DNA from: Poa pratensis
Taxonomy: Eukaryota > Streptophyta > Magnoliopsida > Poales > Poaceae
Assembly (NCBI GenBank): GCA_947311845.1
Contig: CAMZMU010000063.1
Location: 60,764,769 to 60,828,768, forward strand
Length of the DNA stretch: 64,000 nt
Reading direction: 5' to 3'
In this document: piece after piece, positions 31,549 to 43,143 of the stretch
How positions within the stretch are numbered: the first letter of the stretch is position 1
How the letters are laid out: every line of letters begins with the position of its first letter
Position numbers and translations under genes: made by a program
Notes under the pieces: generated by a model
Database searches by the model: none
What the model was told of the DNA's origin: nothing
The model's input: the letters and a program-made list of their open reading frames with translations, nothing else

Positions 31549-31917
31549 GATAGTTATGTGGATGGCGAACCATGTCGTGAACATGTTTCTTTTGTCTAGT
31601 CGATGCCTTTTGCAGTACTCTTATGGCATAACTTTCTATGGTATGTATGTAAATATTAAGAATTTGAAAATTGCGTTCCGAAAAGGCCATTTGCATGTCC
31701 GTAAGTGTCAAGTCATTGTTCTGCGATCAAAAAGCATATAAATAACCACCAACAGTCTCACAGGGCATTACAGACATTTCCTATCAAATCCACAGTTGGC
31801 AGTTGTTGCAACCAAACAGCTTCCAGCTTTCCCACAGTCGTCAGCTCACAGCAGCTTTCTCACAGCAGATTCCCCACAGCTGATTTTCAGGAATCCACAG
31901 CTCAACCAAACACACCC
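31549..31917 (+). other. Harbinger 3' non-coding end
   Basis: 3' flank of the transposase gene, ending in the right TIR. Contains repeated CACAGCAG / CCACAGCTG words near the end. No gene seen. Confidence 0.7.
31903..31917 (-). repeat. Harbinger right TIR
   Basis: Reads, on the minus strand, GGGTGTGTTTGGTTG. Followed by TTA at 31918-31920. Confidence 0.88.
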
Positions 31918-31920
31918 TTA

Positions 31921-32696
31921 GTGGCTCTGCTGTGTACAAACTACTGGTGGAGAGAGGGGTAGTGAATAGTAATGGCTTTATCTGGGATGACAGCGCTAAG
32001 AGGAACTCTGATGCTAGGAATGAAGCTAATGGATACTGGTTGGAAGAACAAGGGATGTCTTTCTCTCAGAAACTAGAGCTTGTGGAGGAAACGAAAGCTC
32101 AGGAGGTACAGTTGCCAGAGGATATCATGCCCAGCTTTGATGACTTGTCTGTCAGGGGAAATGGTGGTCAGGATGATAATAGAATCAGCAAGAAATCAAA
32201 GTGGGGTCATGTTCAACCCAGCAGGAGGAGTGCAAGGATAGATAGATCAAGGAATGTGATGGAAAAGGCTAAAGAAAGTAAAATGAGGCGCAATCTGGAG
32301 ATTCTTAACAAGAAAATGACAGGTATAATGAGATCCAATCCTTTTAGTATCATGCAATCAAATGAATTAGAAGTTATTGTTGGTAAAGTAGGAATAGACA
32401 TTAGTGAAATAATAGAATGTGATGCCTCTGATAATAATGTAGTGGAGGTAACAGAATTAGTTGTTCCTGCCAGTGATGTGACTAGTGGTGCTAATTTAGT
32501 TGCTTTAGATGATGCTAGAGAAAAAATAGATGTTTCTATTGTTGCTAGTAGTAGTTGTAGTTATTTAGATATGCAAAATGATGTATGTTCTCCTAGAAGT
32601 AGTCCTGCTCATGATAGAATAGTGGATCTTGATGAAAATTGGACTACTGTGATTAGAAAATCTCGGGGCAAGCACCCCATGAAGCTAGCATTATGA
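31921..32696 (+). pseudogene. LINE-A ORF1, 3' piece
   Basis: Continuation of the frame cut at 4926. After the Harbinger and one TTA are removed the reading frame is continuous to TGA at 32694-32696. The protein tail has a basic helix (RSARIDRSRNVMEKAKESKM) and a Ser/Asp-rich end. No known domain beyond the zinc knuckles of the first piece. Its stop overlaps the ORF2 start by ATGA. Confidence 0.82.
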
Positions 32697-33470
32697 GATA
32701 CGCCTTTTGGAACTCAAGGAGCTTGTTGGCTCCTGGTAGGAAAAAGTGCATAGAAGATACAATTATCCCTTTGAAAGTGGATTATATAGGTTTTCAGGAG
32801 ACTAAACAAGAGAAGTTTACTGCTTCCTTCTTGAAAAATTTATTAGGAAATAGAAAAAAATTCTGGAACTATCTCCCTGCTATTGGTTCTGCTGGGGTAT
32901 TCTAGTAGGTGTTAATGGTGATGTTTTCGATATTATTGCTTGGGAAATCAAAAGATTCTTAGTTAGTGTAGTGGTTAAAATTAAAGCTGATAATAATGTG
33001 GTTAGAATAACTACTGTGTACGGTTCTCCTTACGAGGAGGGCAAGCAAGCCTTTATATCTGAACTTCATGAACTTTTCTTAAATTGGGAAGGACCTGCTA
33101 TCATTGGAGGTGATTTCAATTTAGTGAGGTCTCAGGAAGACAAGAGCAATGGTATTGTAGATTATAGATGGGGGGATAAATTTAATGCCTGTGTGGAAAT
33201 CTGGTCATTAATGGAAATCACCCCAGTTGGGAGGATGTATACCTGGTCTAATAATCAGGAGAATGCAGTCATGAGTAGAATTGATAGAATTTTTTGCACT
33301 ACTAGTTTTGAGGCCATCTTTCCTTTGGCTCATGCAAAAACTTTGTCTAGATTAGGTAGTGATCATACCCCACTTCTTTGGGATTCTGGCTGTGGTCAGA
33401 TACCAAAAAAAGGGAGTTTTAAGTTTGAAAAATGGTGGAGCACCAGGCCAGACTTTGTTAATATTGTTAC
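32693..33470 (+). pseudogene. LINE-A ORF2, endonuclease piece
   Basis: AP-endonuclease-like domain: AFWNSRSL, QETKQEKF, IGGDFNLVRS, MYTWSNN, SRIDRIF, GSDHTPLL. The start ATG at 32693 overlaps the ORF1 stop (ATGA). A one-base loss in a G run at about 32890-32894 shifts the frame and produces an early stop at 32905; the proper frame resumes and is clear from 32971. The copia insertion at 33470/33471 then separates this domain from the reverse transcriptase. Confidence 0.85.
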
Positions 33471-34665
33471 TGAAAGGATCGTATGACACCTATAGGGGGG
33501 GGTGAATAGGTGCTACTCCAATTTTAGTTCTTTTTCAATTTAGGCTTGACATGAAAGGTAAATTCTCTAGATATGCAACTACGGTGAATTTACCTATATG
33601 ACAAGCTATCAACTAAACAAGATACACAAGGTAAAGACGGTAAACAAGGATAGAGGTAACCGAAATGAAAGCACGCGGAGACACGGATGTATTTCTGAGT
33701 TCCTCCTTTTTAGGAGAGTACGTCTCGTTGGAGAGGTGTGAGCCAACACAATGGCTCAACAGCCACAAAGGCTTCACCTTCTTCTCCGATGAACCGCACC
33801 ACAAAGGTTTGGTTCACCTTCAACTATCGGAAACCTTCAAGGCGGAGTCCGGAGCTTTTACAACAACAATCCGGGGAACAACCCACAACTGGATTGGGGG
33901 CTCCCGAGCGGCTACAATCTGTCACAAGAACAACAAGTGAGTACAACAAGGGGCTAGGTTTTCCCAATGGAAACTTTAGCAAATGGTCCCTCAAGTGAAT
34001 GAGGGGGAAATGTAAATCGGCTTGGTGAAGATGTAGATCCAGGCTTTCTCCTTCAATCCTCCAAAGATCAACAAGTTTGGGTGGAGGGATTGGGAGATCT
34101 AGTGATTCTTGAGCTTGCAATAATGGTGTTCTTCAATGTTGGGCGAGCTAGCTGGCTGGAGGTAGGTGGAGGGGTATTTATGCCCCTCCACAAAATGTAA
34201 CCGTTGCCGCAGTCTTCACACCGGAGACTCCGGTCAGAGTGACCGGAGACTCCGGCCTGCACCGAAGACTCCGGGCGGATTCCGGCAAGACTCCGGCCTG
34301 GGTCCAGGGGCTGAACCACCTTGAGGCTTGGAGCAGCTCAGACCGGAGTCTTTTGGTCCAAAAACCGGAGACTCCGGCCTGGGGCGGAGACTCCTCCCTT
34401 CCTCCGGTAACACTCCGGACAGGGTCCAGGGAGTGAACCAACTTGAGTCTCTTTGACTGAATCCCCTGAGTCCGGAGACTCCGGCCCAACAGACCGGAGA
34501 CTCCGGCCTGGAAGTCTCCAGAACTTCGATAAAATCCTCTTTTCCTTCTTGTGTTGATGCACAATGTTTTATAGAGCTAAACCTGCATCACTTAACACTT
34601 GATTAAAATATCGCTAGTGTTGTTAACTACACACAAAACACAAGGGATCACGAAATGCTCTTTCA
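33471..34665 (-). repeat. 3' LTR of the copia element
   Basis: 1195 bp, complete, bounded by TSD GTTAC and the PPT. Contains about eight CCGGAGACTCCGG-type palindromes or half-sites between 34220 and 34510. A TATA-like TATTTAT lies at 34176. Confidence 0.88.
34220..34510. repeat. CCGGAGACTCCGG palindrome cluster in LTR
   Basis: Repeated, partly degenerate palindromes of the form ACCGGAGACTCCGGCC. Sireviruses are known to carry clusters of CACCGGAC-type palindromes in their LTRs; this is the counterpart here. The same cluster is seen at 59540-59825 in the other LTR. Confidence 0.8.
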
Positions 34666-35216
34666 ATCTTCCCCTTTTTGGTGTTAGATGACAACACTAG
34701 GATTTGCAATAAAATTCCACAACTAGATCATGTTCTCAAGAAAAATGGAAAGCACTACCCCTAAATGTGTGCATATAATCAATTTGCCTTTGAATGCAAA
34801 TACACACATATAGAGAGACAATTTCCAACAAGATACATCAACATGATATAGGAACAACAATTTGCACAAATGAGACATATCACACATTAGGTTGAGACTT
34901 GAGATGAAAACCATACCTTGTGCATATAAATGTAGATAAACATCCATAGAGATCATAGCACAATATAATGTAGTCTCAACCATACATAATAAGAAATCCA
35001 TATGTCTCACACACCACATAGTTCAAATCTCACAAAAAGCAAATAAGTTAGACAAATAAAGATAAATGGACACAAGCGCAACAAGAATGATAAAAGAGCA
35101 TGCTTGTGTCCGACCCATGCAAATCCCGCGATAGGAAGCTAATAGAACTACTTCTCCCCCTTTGGCATCGAAACGCCAAAAAGGGAAAAGAGCGATGCTA
35201 CTCGAACCTAAGGAGA
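34666..35216 (-). other. Copia 3' non-coding region with PPT
   Basis: Begins with the polypurine tract (minus strand AAAAAGGGGAAGAT) directly beside the LTR. A second purine run (AAAAAGGGAAAAG complement context near 35150-35190: CTCCCCCTTTGGC) suggests a repeated PPT, a known Sirevirus trait. No coding sequence. Confidence 0.65.
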
Positions 35217-36698
35217 TCACCCGGAGGCTTCATCTTCGTCTTCCTCATCACCACCTCCACCATCTTCATTGTAGTCCTCATTGGATTCAACCATAGGAGC
35301 CTTGTCGGTGTTGCGAGAAGTGGATGGAACGGAAGTCACATCCTCACAATCAGCCCAAGGAAAATATTCTTGGTTCCAATGGCCAATGGTGATAGTGGGC
35401 TCGGACTCGGATGAGACAATTTCATTCCCATCTTCATCCTCTTCGGGAGGAGGAGTGGTGCCACCATTGTTAACCTTGCGCAATTCCCGGATGATAATAC
35501 CTTGGTTGCTCAAAATGTGCTTCCTCTCCTTATAAGCATCATGGTTTTCCTTGTGAACCGCAATACCCATGCAAAGCATCTTTCTCTTCCACCAAGAGAG
35601 CTTACTCACTTCTTTGTTCACAAGAGCCTTGCCGCGAGCATGAGAGGGAGGGTCAGCATTCTTGCTTCGTCTAGGCATTGGGGCCTCAGAAGCTTCCTCC
35701 TCATCACTAGATTGAAAAGGCACACGAGAGGAAGAAGGTTGACGGGGCTTCTTGTGCTTGTTGAGTTGTTGGAGAGTGCCCTTGGGATGGATGGTGAAGG
35801 CGGAGGTGTTGAGAGTGGTCACCTTGGACACCTCTTGGAGAATTAGCATCATCACATAGGGTGCATAAATCGGGTTCTTCTTCTCACAAATAATCTAATG
35901 AATCTCACACTTGATGAAATCCATAACATCAATCTCAGCACCTTGGCAATCCGGACCGACCTTTTGAACTTTGTAAGCATGGTATAGAAGGTTGACAACT
36001 CCTCCACGAAGAGCATCAACATTCCCGGCTTGAGGAGAAATGCCAAACCGAGTCATGCGAAGAAAGATGTTGAAAGTGGGGAGGAGGTCGGAGGTTGAGC
36101 TTCTATCCGAGTCCTTGTAGTAGAGAGGAGCCAAACAGGCTTTGTCATAAGCCACCCCTTCATGATGCATTCTTCTTCCAACGGAGGTAGAGGCACCTCA
36201 AAACGGATATCCCAAAAGTTTAGCAAACTCCTCAAAGTTGGATGAACAACGGTTTGGTCCCGTCATCCATGTCATAGTGATCTTCTCATCATCTCCAAAC
36301 ACAAGGGTTGCAAAGAATTGTTGCACAAAGGTGATATCATAGTTTTGTTGATGAGAGATAAGCTTCTCAAGCCCGAGATTCCTAGCAATCCAAACAGCCT
36401 CTTGTAAGTAAGGGTTCAAGTTCAAAGCGTCGAGATTGAGCACCTTTTGCTCACACACGGCATGCTTGCGTGAAAGCTTGGCATATATCTCATGCATAAT
36501 GAGTTCTTGCTCTTTCCACCAAAAGTTTGGGTCTTCGGAGGTGCGGACCATGGAGTAGAAAGGCTGCTCCCTCATAGAGTGAAAGTCACTCTTCCCCATG
36601 CCCAAAATAGTGGTCAGGTTGTCATAACGGGCTTTCTTGGCCAACTCTTGCTCGAGAAAATCTGCCTCGGCTTGAGCCCTGGTGGCTTCCTCTTCCAT
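35217..36698 (-). pseudogene. Env-like / extra ORF of the copia element, broken
   Basis: An additional ORF located between RNase H and the 3' LTR, where Sireviruses carry their env-like gene. Readable pieces are 36698-36198 (helical start, FWWKEQELIMHEIYAKL, ITMTWMTGPNRC, FAKLLGYPF), 36170-35895 and 35855-35217 (basic middle, very acidic Asp/Glu-rich end). They are linked by frameshifts and at least one stop. I see no signal peptide or clear transmembrane segment, so a real envelope role is doubtful. The assignment rests on position and resemblance to proteins of grass retrotransposons; function is unknown. Confidence 0.6.
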
Positions 36699-37962
36699 GG
36701 CACAACGCTGACGAAAGCTGTCTGTATTAGTATCATACAGAAGAGTGTCCCGAGTTTGAGCATGGTCTTTTCTCGAAATCTTGTGGGGTTGGATGAGGAA
36801 GCCTTGGTTCTCTGATTACCTGTGATAAACAGAGTATGAGGATAGCATAGAGATAAGCATACATGTCCATGGAATTCAAAAAGAAGTAATCAAAAATTTC
36901 TGGGCACTAATGGCTGATCTAGACCGGAGTCTCCGGTGTCAGGGGGCGGAGTCTCCGGCCAGGGAGACCGGAGTCTCCGGCCCTGAAACCCTAGACTCCA
37001 ATCTAGGTCAAAAATTGGTGCCAAGACATTGAAGATTACTTCTAAGATGCACATTGCCAGCAAAAGATTCTACACCATCAAGTACAAAGCTATCTACTAT
37101 CAAAATTTCATCTAGGACGAAATCCTAGAGAGAAAGAGAAAGAGGAAATCCCTTGGGCTTCATGGTGCGGTCCAAACGGAGGAGAGGAGATCCCCAGCGC
37201 TGGAGGGGCGAAATCCGGCGGCGGGGAGCAGCCGGAGCGGCACTTCGAGTCGGCGGCGGCGGCTGGGAGTGCTTTGGGGTCGGGGGTGTGTGAGGAGTTG
37301 TGAAACAACTCTCCACCTCGATCCCCTTTGGAGCCCAGCGGAACTGCCGAGACCGGAGTCTCCGGCCCAAACACACCGGAGTCTCCGGCCTGGCCAGAGA
37401 TTCCGGGGTTTGAGGCGGAGACTTCAGTCAGACCGGAGTCTCCGGGCTTGAACACCGGAGTCTCCGGCCCCACAGACTCGAAAATGCCAGATTTATGGTG
37501 GTGGACATGTATGTTGCAAGAGGAGCATGTTTTTAGATAAGATGGGCATGGGTTTGGAACAAAGTCACTGGAAATGGTACTTCACACTCAAACTTTGTAA
37601 GAAACAAATAAAACACTAAAAACCAACATTTGAGTGTGTTTTCCATAAAGAACAACGGATAGGCAATAAAAACCAAATAAGCTCCAATAAAATCAACTCT
37701 TCACAAAGAAGAGGGCGGTAGCCTAGGCCACCATGTATGAGTGTTGTGGCGTGACACCGCGAAGATATATCTTGGGTTCACTACCACTACTCGTCATTTA
37801 AGCTCACGATTCATAAGGATGAAAGTAGAGATGCAAAATGAGTTCTTACTATCGGCATAATGGGGGAGGGATAGTCCAATGGATTAGGACCGCACTCCCC
37901 TATGTCCATGCCTACACCTAAACCAAATAGATAGTCAAGAAATAGGTGTGTATGCAAGATAG
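36699..37962 (-). other. Non-coding region between RNase H and env-like ORF
   Basis: Holds a second cluster of GACCGGAGTCTCCGG palindromes (36923-36980 and 37350-37470) and a GC-rich segment (37150-37330). The short ORFs here are repeat-derived. Possibly a regulatory or intron-like region for the downstream ORF. Confidence 0.6.
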
Positions 37963-39414
37963 TCAAGCCACGCTCCTTGAATCCACGATATTTAGCTCAT
38001 GCCTCAAATAAGTGAATCTTGCTTCATCAAGAGGCTTCGTGAAAATATCCGCAAGTTGGTCTTTGGTTGGAATATAGCCAAGCTCAATATCACCACGAGC
38101 AACATGATCTCGAATAAAATGATGACGAATCTCAATATGCTTCGTCCTTGAGTGTTGCACCGGGTTGTGAGCAATCTTGATAGCACTTTCATTGTCACAC
38201 AAAAGAGGCACTTTGTCACAATTTACACCGTATTCCTTTAAAGTTTGCCTCATCCACAACAATTGAGTGCAAGCACTAGCGGCTGCCACATACTCGGCTT
38301 CGGAGGTGGAGAGAGATATACAATTTTGCTTCTTAGAAGACCAACTCACCAAGGACCTACCAAGGAATTGGCATGCCCCGGAAGTTGATATCATCTTGAT
38401 GCACATCTTCAACAATAGAAGGAGAGGGTTGATCTTGGTCTTGACCTTGGCTAGCATCAACAATAGGAGTACTTGGTTCTTGCATAGCAACTTGGTTAAC
38501 TTGAGGAGGGTCTTGAACTTGTTCTTGGGTTGGTGCATCATTTGCTTCCATGGTAGGTGCCGGTCCAACTTGTGATGATGGTGTCTCCACTTGAGTGGAG
38601 CTTGACTTGCTTGAGGAGGCTCATGATGAATTTCAACGGGGCGATAGAAACCAACGCCCATTCTTCTTATTGCATCTTGAGGTTCCTCATTATCTACATC
38701 ACAAACATGAAATTGCACCACTTGGGAGCCGTCATTCTCATCGAACTTCACACTACAAGATTCCACAACTCTCCCTAAGGATTTGTAGTAGACTCTATAA
38801 GTGTGAAATTCGGCACCGTAACCAACAAAAATACCCTCTAAAGCTTTAGATTCAAATTTAGATAAATGAACACCTTTGATCTTATAGAAACACTTATAAC
38901 CAAACACTCGGTAGTAGGAAATATTGGGCTTGTTGCCGGTAAGCATCTCATATAGAGTTTCTTTTCTTCCAACGTGAAAGAATAACCGGTTTGATGAGTG
39001 ACACGCCGTGGAGATGGCCTCGGCCCACAAGTAAAGCGGAGACTTAAACTCCGCCAACATGGACCTTGCCATATCCATGAGAGTTCGGTTCTTCCTCTCG
39101 GCGACACCATTTTGTTGAGGGGTATATGCAGCGGAATATTGATGACGAATTTCCTCTTCACTAAGAAACTCATTTAGGGTATAGTTCTTGAACTCGGAGC
39201 CATTGTCACTTCTAATGGCCAATATGGGAACATTGTGTTGACGTTGAACTTCATTGGAGAAGTCGATGACGGCTTGTTGAGTCTCATCCTTCGACTTGAA
39301 GAAATAAACCCAAGTAAATCTTGAATAGTCATCAACAATCACCAAACAATACTTCTTCCCACCAAGACTCGGTTGAGGAACGGCACCAAAGAGATCAACA
39401 TGAAGAAGTTCCAA
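37963..39414 (-). pseudogene. Copia integrase joined to RNase H (RT deleted)
   Basis: Minus-strand frame of 483 codons. The first about 260 residues are the integrase core: HVDLFG, IVDDYSRFTWVYFF, IRSDNGSEF, QQNGVAERKNRTLMDMAR (DDE residues present). The linker after about 38600 is read in a shifted frame. At about 38380 it joins directly to the RNase H domain (SLVSWSSKKQNCISLSTSEAEYVAAASA ... DNESAIKIAHNP ... TKHIEIRHHFIRD), which is complete. The whole RVT_2 reverse transcriptase, normally about 250 residues between them, is missing. Confidence 0.87.
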
Positions 39415-39989
39415 TATCCTCTTTGATGAGATGATGGTCTTGCTTGAGTGGGAGAATCATGCATATTTCCGTCAACACAAGCCCTACAAAGACGATCTCT
39501 AGAAAAAGAAACATTCTCTTTTAGTCCAAGAATGTGGCCACCCTTGTGAAGACTTTGCAAAGTTCTCATATTGACATGGGACAAGTGGCAGTGCCACAAC
39601 CACCCCACGTCGGCCTTTCCAAATAGGCATATTGCTTGAGTGTTGGTTGACCCCGAAAAGTCCACCACAAACAACTCATTTTCAACATACCCAACGAACA
39701 TGACCTTTAGAGTCTTGCTCCTCAAGAGTACCACCATATCAATAGTAAAATGGACATCAAAGTTCATCTTATTAAGTGCACGAACCGACATAAGATTGTA
39801 ACCGAGGGACTCGACAAGCATGACATTTACAAGGGTGATATCCTTTGCAACTGCCACCTTGCCGAGGCCCTTTACCTCAGCTTTTGACTTATCAACATAG
39901 GAGACGGTTGAGTGATTTATATTTGGTCCCAACTCCGTCATGAGCTCCTTGCTTCCGGTCATATGACTAGTGCATCCACTATCAACCAC
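39339..39989 (-). pseudogene. Copia protease and GAG-pre-integrase domain
   Basis: Aspartic protease with active-site DSGCTSHMTG at the start, followed by the zinc-binding pre-integrase domain (WHCHLSHVNMRTLQSL ... LCRACVDG). A frameshift at about 39410-39440 throws the end out of the integrase frame. Upstream, 40027-40308 encodes the conserved gag-protease linker (NPNYILYVDYYGDVYAKYVG ... SIWVPK). Confidence 0.83.
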
Positions 39990-40026
39990 CCATTTAGACC
40001 CACCGGAAGCATAGTCCTACAAGAAA

Positions 40027-40308
40027 TCATTGCTTGGATTTAGGTACCCATTTCGCAATGGGTCCTCTTTTGTTAGCAACAAGGGTCTTTGGGACCCAAA
40101 TAGAATAAGCAATGTAACCATCATAAGGACCAACATATTTTGCATAAACATCCCCATAATAATCAACATAAAGAATGTAGTTGGGGTTATTATGCCCCGC
40201 AAAGTCACTACGAGTGGTCTTGCCCCTAGTGGCATCACCACCCGCAATGGAAGTCTTGGCTTGTGCGGGTTTGGCCTTGTCCTCCTTGTTGTTGCTCTTC
40301 TTGTTCAT
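40027..40308 (-). pseudogene. Copia gag-protease linker
   Basis: Lys-rich start followed by the AKYVGPYDGYIAYSIWVPK and GPIAKWVPKS segments that precede the protease in this copia group. In a separate frame from gag and protease because of indels. Confidence 0.7.
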
Positions 40309-40361
40309 TGCCTTGGCTACATAACCAAGACCCTCCTTCCCTTTGCGTTGCTTTTGCTCAA

Positions 40362-42513
40362 CTACATGAGCAACAACCTTTTATTTACCTTTGGGAACGG
40401 AGGTCTTGGCACTAGCGCCTTTGCATGATCACAAGAGGGAGTAGAGGTGCTAGGTGAGTTAGATCTAGAAAGTTGAGTTTGTAGTTGCTCATGAGACTTG
40501 ACTAGAAGAGAGTGAGTCGTTTCCAAGGCCTTGTGAGCCTTGTCAAGCTTCTCTATATCTCCATGTAGTCTAGCATTAGCAACCACAAATTCAGCTTTCT
40601 CCTTTTTAATCACTTTATACTTGGCAATGGCATGGTCTCTTTCCTTAAGAATTTTAGCAATTATTTCATCATTAGTACTATCAAGAGACTCAAGTCTCTC
40701 CTCAAGAGTACCCCTATATTCTTGTTCTTCTTCAAGTGAAGCATTCAAAGATTCTATAGTGATAGAGTTTTCTCTTTCAATTCGACATTTGACCTCAAGG
40801 AGGTCTTCGGCCTTACCAAGTTGACTCATGAGAGGCTCAACATGCTTCTTGGCTTCACCTTGCAAGTTAGTCACAAAAGTATCGAAAGCAACAAGTTCTT
40901 TCTTAATTGTAAGACTAGTGACATTATCCATTTCATTCATAGACTTAGGGTGGAGGATGATACCTCGGTGGCCTTAGCCATGAGGCAACGAGCGGTGTTG
41001 TTGGAGGCGTTCTCATTGGGGGATTCGAAGAGAGAAGGTGATGAAGTTGAGGTAATAGCCAATGCGGCCACCTCACGTGTGGGTTCTTCTTCTTCGGAAT
41101 CATCGGAAGGGTACTCTTCTTGAGTCATCAACACAATTCTTGGTGCTTTCTTGAAGAATGACTTCTTCTTGACAATTGGCTTCCTTTGAACCAACTTTGA
41201 TTGATCCTTGAGTACAAGTCTCCCACCATGTTCTTCTCTATTCTCATAAGGACAATCTTTGATGAAGTGAAACTTGTCATGACAATTGAAGCATGTCTTC
41301 GTTTTGGATGCAAACTCCTTCTTCCCACTTGGGTTGTTCCTTTGATCAACTTGGGCCTTTGCCTTGGCCGGGTCACGCCAAAATGCTCTTGACGCAAGGG
41401 CCAAGTGTTCATGGTAGGCTTGTTGGAGATCATCCGGAATGATGTTGCTTGGGCATTCTTCAATTTCCACACTATCATCTGGGCACACCACTTTGGCCTT
41501 CAAAGCAAGAGATGGACTTTGTTTCATCCCCATGGCCCTAGCACGATTGTCTTGAGCATTCTTGGTAGCAACCTTGGAGGCTTGCATTTCTTGCATAACT
41601 TCATTGGATGACATTTCAAGATAGTTGTGTCTTCCTTGTATGGCCTTCAATTCAATGGGCTCAAAGGGCATGAGGGCATTCACATACTTCCTCTTGATCC
41701 AAGCATCATCCACATAGGTTGCCCCTACATTATAAAAGGCTTTGGCAAGAATCTTGAGCCTTCCGTATATCTCCTCATGAGTTTCACTATCAAGCATGTA
41801 GAAACCTTCGGCATCATTGCTCAAGGCATCAAATCTATTCCTCTTCATGCTTTCATTTCCAAGAAACACCTCCTCAAGACAATCCCAAGCTTCTTTGGCG
41901 GTGGTGACATGTTGAATGTGATGAAGACCATTTTCTCCAACGGCAAGTTCAAGCATGTGAAGAGCGGAGGCATTGAGTTGAGCATCAACCACCTCTCTTC
42001 TTGTCAAGTTGTTTGGATCCACAGCCTTGAATCCCACTCATATGATCCTTCAAAGCTCGATAGAGGCACTGTTGACATGAGATTTCATTGAGTGTCGCCA
42101 ACTAGTAAAAGCCAATGCATTAAGCTTAGGTGGAGGACCTAAGGTATTTATGCGAGGATGAGGGATAGGTGGGTCGGGAGAGTAGACACCAAGAGGAGAG
42201 ACCTCATGGTACTCGGGCTTCCCACCTTACGGCTTGGTTAAGGATGAAGGAGATTTCTTAGGTTCGGTTTCTTCATCCCCTTCCTTCTTATTATTTCCTT
42301 CATCGGAATCACCCGTGTTGGAAATAAGAGGATCCTCTATTAATGGATAGTCACCGAAGGAGGAGGCTTGGTACAAGTGAGTTTTGTGAGCAATTCACGT
42401 AACTCACCAAATTGGGTATCCATGGACGATCTCAATGATGTTTCCATTGAATTGAGATCGACCATGGATGTCGGTGTACCTTGCCCTTCCGGGGGCAACT
42501 CTCCCAAAGTCAT
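40362..42513 (-). pseudogene. Copia gag with zinc knuckle and coiled coil, broken
   Basis: The likely start is ATG at 42513. The frame has several stops upstream of 42037, including two TGA at 42050-42052 and 42038-42040, where related proteins have Trp or a sense codon. From 42037 to 40937 the capsid domain (UBN2-type, NASALHMLELAVG ... TAKEAWDCLEEVF) and one CX2CX4HX4C knuckle (CFNCHDKFHFIKDC) are readable. A frameshift at 40937 leads to a 190-residue coiled-coil segment (40940-40362: LEEEQEYRGTLEERLESL, HAIAKYKVIKKEKAEF). A C-terminal coiled coil is a known Sirevirus Gag feature. Confidence 0.8.
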
Positions 42514-42551
42514 ACTTCTCTTAGGCGGTTAAGCCCAACAAGAGAGCCGAG

Positions 42552-42563
42552 GCTCTGATACCA
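42552..42563 (-). other. Copia primer-binding site (tRNA-iMet)
   Basis: Minus strand TGGTATCAGAGC, two bases from the 5' LTR end at 42566. The standard PBS of plant copia elements. Confidence 0.88.
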
Positions 42564-43134
42564 ATTGAAAGGATCGTATGACACCTAGAGGGGGGTGTGA
42601 ATAGGTGCTACTACCAATTTTAGTTCTTTTTCAATTTAGGCTTGGCATGAAAGGTAAATTCTCTAGATATGCAACTACGGTGAATTTACCTATATGACAA
42701 GCTATCAACTAAACAAGATACACAAGGTGATGCATGTAAAATGCATACATGAACTTTGCATTATTTTTACTTATATTCCAATCATATTTGCATCATATAA
42801 GGGTTATATCACTGTTTTATAATGATTTTGGGAATATTTGACATGTTTCCTATTTTTTATGAAATTAACCCTGCGCAGGCAGAAAACCCTATTTCTATAT
42901 TTTAATGTTTCAGGGACCCAAACGACGTCCAAATGACCTGGAAATTTACGAGCATCATTTTTTGGAAGGAACAAAGCGTGGGAGCGAAGGAAGCAAACAA
43001 GCGGAGGCCCGAGGGCCAAGATAGTGGGCCCACGCGGCCCCTGTACCTGGCCGCGTGGGGCCCCTCCTTTTGGGCCTCGGAGCTTCGTTGCCGTCGATCT
43101 TTCCTCCACCGACTCCGTTTTGACCTAAAACCGC

Positions 43135-43143
43135 CTATAAAAT
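43135..43143 (+). promoter_or_regulatory. TATA box of G2 LTR
   Basis: CTATAAAAT in a GC-rich context in the 5' LTR; the equivalent in the 3' LTR is CTATAAAAA at 57619. Good TATA match; start site not determined. Confidence 0.5.

Larger units (their letters stand above)
4927..31917 (+). mobile_element. PIF/Harbinger DNA transposon carrying nested insertions
   Basis: The TIRs are GGCTGTGTTTGGTTG (left) and, read on the minus strand, GGGTGTGTTTGGTTG (right). They are flanked by the 3-bp TSD TTA at 4924-4926 and 31918-31920, as is standard for PIF/Harbinger. The element carries the two expected genes in the same direction: a Myb/SANT-like ORF1 and a DDE_Tnp_4 (HARBI1-like) transposase ORF2. Without the insertions (5263-22144 plus its TSD, and 25064-31244 plus its TSD) it would be about 3.9 kb. 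The insertion disrupts LINE-A ORF1. ORF1 has one in-frame stop and ORF2 is split by LINE-B. Confidence 0.92.

Noticed and set aside
35217..36698. Endogenous virus envelope gene
   Set aside because: Inside a copia element in the standard Sirevirus extra-ORF position, with no signal peptide or membrane segment.
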